NCBI RefSeq assembly: GCF_032854445.1
Contig: NC_088300.1
Coordinates: forward strand, 11,377,191 to 11,441,190
Reading direction: 5' to 3'
Origin: Liolophura sinensis
Taxonomy: Eukaryota; Mollusca; Polyplacophora; Chitonida; Chitonidae
Length of the DNA: 64,000 nt
The position numbers were made by a program, and so were the translations under genes. The notes under the pieces were generated by a model. It saw nothing but the letters and a program-made list of their open reading frames with translations. It made no database searches and was not told where the DNA came from. How positions within the stretch are numbered: position 1 is the first letter of the stretch; every line of letters begins with the position of its first letter. Of the stretch, positions 27,701 to 36,700 are shown one piece after another.

Positions 27701-30700
27701 AGGCAATAAATGGAGCACATGAAGGAGGAGTTTTCTCCCTTTGTATGATGAAAGATGGAACTCTCCTCTCTGGAGGTGGAAAGGACAGAAAAATTGTCCA
27801 ATGGGATTCTAATTACAAACGTGCCGGAGTGGAAACAGAGGTTTGTCTGGGCTTGATATTCAATACACATCTTTTGGAATATTTTTTTTTTTCAAATTTT
27901 AAGTTTCTGTACACTGATCTGCTGTGAGGAGAGACCGGGAGAGAACAAGTCACACTATACATATCCTAAATTACCTAAAATTTCGCCAAGAAAAGTGCGT
28001 GTTTAGAGGCAAATAAATGTCACAAAATATTATTTTTGGTGCTGAAATTTACAATTTTCCAGTAGAATATCAACCCTTGTTCCAAGCAAACCTCAAAACA
28101 CCTTTCTAAAATCAATAGAACTCCTAGAATGCAGAAAAATAAACAAGTTAGTCATGGACGAAATTTAGGGTATGCCAGTTAAGGTGTGAATGAAAATGAC
28201 TTAACGTCTCATCAGCAATATTTCAGGGATATCGTGACTAGAACTGAATTATTGAAACAGAATGGATTTTCATGGGAAAGTGATAACATCAAGAATTAAC
28301 CAAAATTAACCTGGCATTTCAGTGACGGAGACAATTTGATTCACAATCTGCTTTATTTATGCCTGGTGTGATTCAGGCTGATGTCACAGTTACACCTTAC
28401 ATGTATTTCACCATCATGAAACCTTAATTATTACCCTGACCTGGTATATGTAGATTGACGCCTTGGTGAACAGATACATGTAATCATTATCAGCAGGAAC
28501 ATGTGTCCTCAGTTTGTGTTACCGCGTCAACTGATAGAGTAAATCCATGCTTTTTGATGAGAGCGCTTTTATGTCTAATTCTGACAATTTTGACTCAATT
28601 CCGTGCTATAATCAATTTGCTGTCGCATGAAATGTGTCTGTGCATTTGCACAAAGCTTATGGCGTCAGAATTCCCTGGTCACATGGCAGCTAATATTAAT
28701 CAACCCAACCGAGTGAAGACAGCTCATGCCAAAATCATTTGATTTGTTGTACATATCGACATGTGGTGTGTGCATATTTAGAAGAATTTCATAATGTGTT
28801 CTGCGTTCAACAAGTTTTGCAAGAAAGTTTTATGCAACCTTTTCACAGACTATTTGATTGTCCTCAGCTTTACCCAGTTACTGTTGTTGGTGACATTGTT
28901 TTGTCTGATTGTGCTCCGTAATTGTTTTGTCTGATTGTACTCAATTGTTTTTAGTTATATTGTTCTGTTTGTTTGTCTTTCAGATCCCCGAGCAATTTGG
29001 ACCGGTGCGTACGATCAGTCAGGGTCATGGCAATCTGATATTGGTGGGAACAACTCGCAACTGTATACTACAGGGCACTCTGGAACTGGAACTTCAGCCA
29101 ATAGTCCAGGTGAGATCTCGAAAGGCAATGGGGTCCAGATGTAGATAGGGACGAGGTGAGATCTCATAAGGGTGCGGGGGTCCAGTTGTAGATACAAACA
29201 AGTTAAGATCTCATAAGGGAGCCGGGGTCCAGATGTGGAGACAGATCAGAGAGAGATCTCCTAAGGAAATAACTGTTGATGCCCAGATATAGACATACTT
29301 TGGTTGCATATTGAGGCCACATTTCCCTGATCTTTGTCCCCTCCCTTTTTGCCAGGGCCATACAGAGGAATTATGGGGTCTGGCCAGCCACCCCAGCCAG
29401 CAGCAGTTTCTCACCTGTGCCTATGACAAACACCTCTACTTGTGGGATGCCCTCTCTCATACCATCATCTGGAGCAAAGCCATGGAGGTGAGCCTGATTT
29501 ATAGGTGTAGAAGACATGCCAGTCTTTTGTAGGACAGATGTTAAGGTATATAAGACTTGCCAGGCTTTTGTAGGACAGATGTACAGGTATATAAGACTTG
29601 CCAGGGTTTTGTAGGACAGATTTACAGGTATAGAAGACATGCCAGTCTTTTGGGAGGACAAATGTACAGGTATATAAGACTTGCCAGGCTTTTGTATGAC
29701 AGATTTACAGGTATAGAAGACATGCCAGTCTTTTGGAGGACAGATGTACAGGTATATAAGACTTGCCAGGATTTTGTAGGACAGATTTACAGGTATAGAA
29801 GACATGCCAGTCTTTTGGAGGACAGATGTACAGGTATATAAGACTTGCCAGGGTTTTGTAGGACAGATGTACAGGTATAGAAGACATGCCAGTCTTTTGG
29901 GAGGACAAATGTACAGGTATATAAGACTTGCCAGGCTTTTGTATGACAGATTTACAGGTATAGAAGACATGCCAGTCTTTTGGAGGACAGATGTACAGGT
30001 ATATAAGACTTGCCAGGATTTTGTAGGACAGATTTACAGGTATAGAAGACATGCCAGTCTTTTGGAGGACAGATGTACAGGTATATAAGACTTGCCAGGC
30101 TTTTGTAGGACAGATTTACAGGTATAGAAGACATGCCAGTCTTTTGGAGGACAGATGTACAGGTATATAAGACTTGCCAGGATTTTGTAGGGCAAATGTA
30201 CAGGTGTAGATGACTTACCTTTGTAGGACAGATTTACAGGTATAGAAGACTGGCCAGGCTTTTGTAGGATACATGTTCAGGTATAGAAGGCTTACCAGAC
30301 TTAATAAATGGACTTACAACTCTAGTTATCCTTAAAGCTCTGGTTACCCTTAAAGATCTGGTTGTCCTTAAAGCTCTGCTCATCCTTAAATCTCTGCTTA
30401 TGGTTACAACTCCAGGTTAGCCTGAAAGATCTGGTTATCCTTGAAACCCTGGTTATGTTTGGTTACTTTGAGAGCTCTGGTTATCATTAAAGCTTTGGTT
30501 ACTCTGAAAGCTCTGGTTATCATTAAAGCTTTGGTTAACCCTGAAGCTCGGTTTGTCTTTAAATCTCTGGTTACCCTGATTTATGAAGAAGGATACTCTA
30601 AAATGGCTGTACTTTTGTCTTTTTTCCTGTATAAAACACAGATGGTTATTCAGAGATGAATCAAATGCATGTCAAAGCTGTGATAATAAGTGTGATCAAA

Positions 30701-33700
30701 CTCCAGAGGTAAAAAGTTGATAAAGAGGCTGTTTTGATGGTGAATTATTACCAGTGGTCAGAATCCTCAAATCTCTCTATTTGGGGTTAATCTGGACAAC
30801 ACAGCCAACTGACTTCCTGTGGCACAGTGACAACATAGCCAACTGACTTCCTGTGGCACAGTGACAGCACAGCCAACTGACTTTGTGTGGCACAGTGACA
30901 ACACAGCCAACTGATTTTGTGTGGCACAGTGACAACACAGCCAACTGATTTTGTGTGGCACAGTGACAACACAGCCAACTGATTTTGTATGGCACAGTGA
31001 CAACACAGCCAACTGATTTTGTGTGGCACAGTTACAACACAGCCAGCTGACTTTGTGTGGCACAGTGACAACATAGCCAACTGACTTCTTGTGGCACAGT
31101 GACAACGTAGCCAACTGACTTCCTGTGGCACAGTGACAACAGAGCCAACTGACTTCCTGTGGCACAGTGACAACATAGCCAACTGGCTTCCTGTGACACA
31201 GTGAACATAGCCAACTGACTTCCTGTGGCACAGTGACAACAGAGCCAACTGACTTCCTGCGGCACAGAGGGGCCTCCGTGGCTCAGTCGGTTAGCGCGCT
31301 GGCGCACGGTAATGACCCAGGAGCCTCTCACCAAATGCGGTCGCTGTGAGTTCAAGTCCAGCTCATGCTGGCTTCCTCTCCGGCTGTAAGTGAGAAGGTC
31401 TGCCAGCAACCTGCGGATGTTCGTGGGTTTCCCCCGGGCTGTGCCCGGTTTCCACCCACCGTAATGCTGGCCGCCGTCTTATAAGTGAAATATTCTTGAG
31501 AACGGCGTAAAACACCAATCAAATAAATAAATAAATCCTGTTGCACAGTGACAACACAGCCAACTGACTTCCTGTGGCACAGTGACAATACAGCCAACTG
31601 ACTTTGTGTGGTAGAGTATTGATTACAGGGAAGAGATTCTTATGCATGTATAACTTTATTCATGACTTGTATAACTGGTATAGCATGTATAACTTTATGG
31701 CTGGTGTTGTAGGAGCCGGCTCACTGCTGCTGTTTCCACCCTAACGGGAACCTGGCTGTTGTGGGCTCCCAGTCTGGCAAGTGGAAGGTGATTGACCTGA
31801 CCTCCAGAGACATAGTTGCAGCTCATAGTGATGGAACAGAGCAGATAGAGTGTGTCCAGTACTCCCCAGGTAATGTCTATAGACAATGTGTCTAGTGCTC
31901 CACAGGTACATGTAACATGTAGAGTACTCCACAGCTAACACGTCCAGTTCTCCTCAGGTAACTTGTCCAGTATTCCACAGGTAACTTGTCCAGCGCTCCA
32001 CAAGTAATAGTGTGTCCAGTACTCCACAGGTAACTTGTCCTGTACTGCGTAGGTAATGTCCACAGATAGTGTGCCCAGTACTCCCCAGGTAACATTCACA
32101 GACTGTGTGTCCAGCACTCCCCACTTAAGGCCCACAGATAGTGTGTCCAGTACTTCCCAGGCAATGTTCACAGATAATGTGTCCATTACTGCCCAGGTCA
32201 TATCTGTAGTTAGTGTGTCCATTACTTCCCAGTTAATGTCCACAGATATGGTGTCCAGTACTCCTAAGGTAACATCCACAAATAGTGTGTCCAGAACTCC
32301 CCAGGTAATGTCACAGCTATTGTTTTCATTACTTCCCAGTTAATGTCCACAGATATGGTGTCCAGTACTTCTAAGATAACGTCCACAAATAGTGTGTCCA
32401 GAACTCCCCAGGTAATGTCTGCAGTTAGTGTGTCCAGAACTCCCCAGGTAATGTCACAGCTAGTGTGTCCATTACCTCCCATTTAATGTCCACAGATATT
32501 GTGTTCAGTACTCCTAAGGTAACATCCACAGATAGTGTGTCCAGAACTCCCCAGGTAATGTCACAGGTAGTGTGTCCATTACCTCCCATTTAATGTCCAC
32601 AGATATTGTGTTCAGTACTCCTAAGGTAACATCCACAGATAGTGTGTCCAGAACTCCCCAGGTAATGTCACAGCTAGTGTTTTCATTACTTCCCAGTTAA
32701 TATCCACAGATATGGTGTCCAATACTTCCCAGTTAACGTCCACAGATAGTGCGTCCAGAACTCCCCAGGTAATGTCACAGCTAGTGTTTTCATTACTTCC
32801 CAGTTAATGTCCACAGATATGGTGTCCAGTACTCCTAAGGTAACGTCCACAGATAGTGTGTCCAGAACTCCCCAGGTAATGTCACAGCTAGTGTTTTCAT
32901 TACTTCCCAGTTAATGTCCACAGATAGTGTGTCCAGTACTCCTAAGATAACGTCCACAGATAGTATGTCCAGAACTCCCCAGGTAATGTCTGCAGTTAGT
33001 GTGTCCAGAACTCCTCAGGTAATGTCACAGTTAGTGCGTCCATTACCTCCCATTTAACATCCACAGATAGTGTGTCCAGAACTCCTGAGGTAACATCCTC
33101 AGATAGTGTGTCCAGAACTCCCTAGGTAATGTTACAGTTAGTGTTTTCATTAATTCCCAGTTAATGTCCACAGATAGGATGTCCAGTACTCCCCAGGTAA
33201 CATCCACAGGTAGTGTGTCCAAAAGTAACATGCAATGACAGGTGTCAGCGTACGTGTACATGTAACTGGTGAATTTATGTGTGCGTGTCTGTATTTTCCA
33301 GATGGTCAGTTGTTGGCTCTTGGATCCCGTGATAACATGATATATATATATGAAGTGAGCGAGGATGGACTGAAGTATGTCAAGAGAGGGCGCTGCTCAG
33401 TGAGTCATAACAGTCTTGTGTCCCTTTGCAATGTCATGAGTACACGTGCCCCTTTGTAATGTCATCTGGATGTGTGTCCCTTTGCAATGCCATCATTACG
33501 TGTGTCCCTTAGCAATGTCATCTGTATATGTACCCCTTTGCAATGTCATCTGTACATGTATCCCTTTGCAATGTCATCTGTATGTGTGTCCCATTGCAAT
33601 GTCATCTGTACATGTGTCCCTTTGCAATGCCATCTGTACATGTGTCTCTTTGCAATGTCATCTGTATGCGTGTCCCTTTGCAATGGCATTTGTACGTGTG

Positions 33701-36700
33701 TCCCTTTGCAATGTCATCTGTACATGTAACCCTTTGCAGTGTCACCTGTACACGTATCCCTTTGCAATGCCACCTGTACGTGTGTCCCTTTGCAATGCCA
33801 TCTGCACGCGTGTCCCTTTGCAATGTCATCTGTATGTGTGTCCCTTTGCAATGGCATTTGTACGTGTGTCCCTTTGCAATGTCATCTTTACATGTAACCC
33901 TTTGCAATGTCACCTGTACACGTATCCCTTTGCAATGGCATCTGCACGCGTGTCCCTTTGCAATGTCGTCTGTATGTGTGCCCCTTTGCAATGTCATGTG
34001 TATGTGTGTCCCTTTGCAATGCCATCATTACGTGTGTCCCTTAGCAATGTCATCTGTATATGTACCCCTTTGCAATGTCACCTTTACATGTATCCCTTTG
34101 CAATGGCATCTGTACGTGTGTCCCTTTGCAATGCCATCTGTACACATGTCCCTTTACAATGCCATCTGTATGTGTGTCCCTTTGCAATGCCATCTGTATG
34201 TATTTTCCTTTGCAATGTCATCTGTAGGTGTGTCTCTTTGTAGTGCCATCATTATGTGTGTCCCTTAGCAATGTCATTTGTACATGTATCCCTTTGCAAT
34301 GCCATCTGTACGTGTGTCCCTTTGCAATGCCATCTGTACACATGTCCCTTTACAATGCCATCTGTATGTGTGTCCCTTTGCAATGCCATCTGTATGTATT
34401 TTCCTTTGCAATGTCATCTGTATGTGTGTCTCTTTGCAATGCCATCATTATGTGTGTCCCATAGCAATGTCATTTGTACATGTATCCCTTTGCAATGCCA
34501 TCTGTATGCATATCCCTTTGCAATGCCATCTGTATGCATGTCTCTTTGCAATGTTATCCATACATTGCATGTGCGTCCTTTTGCAATGGCATCAGTATGT
34601 GTCTCCCTTTGCGATGTCATCTGTATAAGTTCCTCCCACCATTCCTTCATGCGTCCACATGTTTGTGTGCACATGTTCGTGTATACATGTTTGTATGTAC
34701 AAGTTTGTGTGTCCATGTTTGTGTGTACATGTTCATGTGCACGTGTTCTTGTGTACATGTCTGTGTGCACATGTTTGTGTGCACGTGTTCTTGTGTACAT
34801 GTTTGTGTGCACATGTTTGTGTGCACATGTTTTTGTGCACATGTTCTTGTGTACATGTCTGTGTGCACATGTTTGTGTGTATATTTTTATGTGTATATGT
34901 TCATGTGTACATGTAATCAACATATCATCAGTACATTATATATCAATCCAGAGGCATATGATCATGTTAAAAATAGATAATAATTTCTGTGTATATTGGA
35001 TCTTGTCAATATGTGCATTAATTTGCATTAAACTCTTTTTCAAGGAATTCTTATCTTCATGATCAAACAACGTCTATTGGTTACATACGTCATACATTGC
35101 CCTCATTCTGCAAGTGCTGGAATTGTTTCCTTGTGTAAATAGATTTACTTGTGATGTCAGTTGTCACAGAACACATAGTGTGCCTTCTCTCAACCTTGAA
35201 TCACCCTTACCCTGTCTGTTTAACTTCACAGGGTCATTCCAGCTTTGTCACCCACCTGGACTGGTCAGAGAATGGGACATATCTGATGACAAACTCCGGA
35301 GATTACGAGATCCTGTTCTGTATGTACACTCTGCCTGACCAGTCTGGTCACATGGTCAAGATTATAATGTCACTGTTTGAGAGCTACTTTTTGGTTCCTT
35401 AATAATCTTACCATGATTATTAGTGAAACATTGATGATACACCCATTGGCTGCTGTCTCCATGGACCGACATGAACTGCAACATGGTTGTTACACTTATC
35501 CTCCTGAATTACTGTGACTGTCCATACATTATTTGACGGTGTCTCTGGGGACCAACATGGACTGTAACATGGTTGGTACACTTATCCTCCTGAATTATTG
35601 TGACTGTCCATACATTATTTGATGGTGTCTCTGGGGACCAGCATGGACTGTAACATGGTTGTTACACTTATCCTCCTGAATTACTGTGACTGTCAATACA
35701 TTATTTGATGGTGTCTCTGGGGACCAGCATGGACTGCAACATGGTTGTTAGACTTATCCTCCTGAATTATTGTGACTATCCTTATTTGTTTGTGCCTCTA
35801 GGGACCTCAAGTGACTGTAAACAGGTGTTAAACCCGTCTTCCGTTAGAGATGAGGTTTGGGCCAGCCAGTCCTGTACTTTAGGGTTCAATGTGGCAGGTA
35901 AGAGACCGGTGATGAACACAAGCTGGTCTGACAGGCATGATCATGGTTGTCATTTTTGTCATTTTGTCATGTTAAAGAGATGTAAAATGTAACTCATTTC
36001 ATTTTTTCCCCTTTGTGCAAAGCTTGCTTCATTTCTCTTAAAACCATACTATTTATGTTAGAGTACCTATTCACCTTTCAAAATAATTTCTGAACTGCTT
36101 GATTTTCTGAGGTGACCTCCATGGCTCAGTAGTTGGTTAGCGTGCTAGTGCAACGTAATGACCCAGGGGCCTCTCATCAATACGGTCGCTGTGGGTTCAA
36201 GTGTCTCTGGCCGTACATGGGAAGATCTGTCAGCAACATGCAGATGGTCGTGGGTTTCCCCACGGGCTCTGCCCAGTTTCTTCCACCATAATGCTGGCTG
36301 CCTTTGTATAAGTAGCTTACTGAGTATGACGCAAAACACCAATGGAATAAATAAACGATTAAATGGAGGGTGTATTATCACCAAAATTTAGAAGCATCAT
36401 TTAAAATGAATTTTGTGTGCGTTCATGTGCCAGGGCTGTGTTCCTGACTTCTCATTAACTATAGGGGCTTGATTATGTTTTTTAGTCATTCACCCACTGC
36501 TAATTATCCTCTACAGGCATTTGGCCAGAAGGGGCTGATGGTACGGACATCAATGGCTGTGCTGCTTCACACAAGCGCCATCTGGTGGCTAGTGCTGATG
36601 ACTATGGCAAGGTCAACTTGTACAAGTACCCTTGTTTTCAGCCTAAGGTAATGTCCACTGTGTACAGTTTGTATGTAATGCAAAGTTTATGTTTCTGTAT

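Noticed and set aside
33446-35062. Frames of 246-268 codons rich in Cys, Met and Val
   Set aside because: Pure translation of the 28-bp array; three frames are open at once and there is no start context or splice support.
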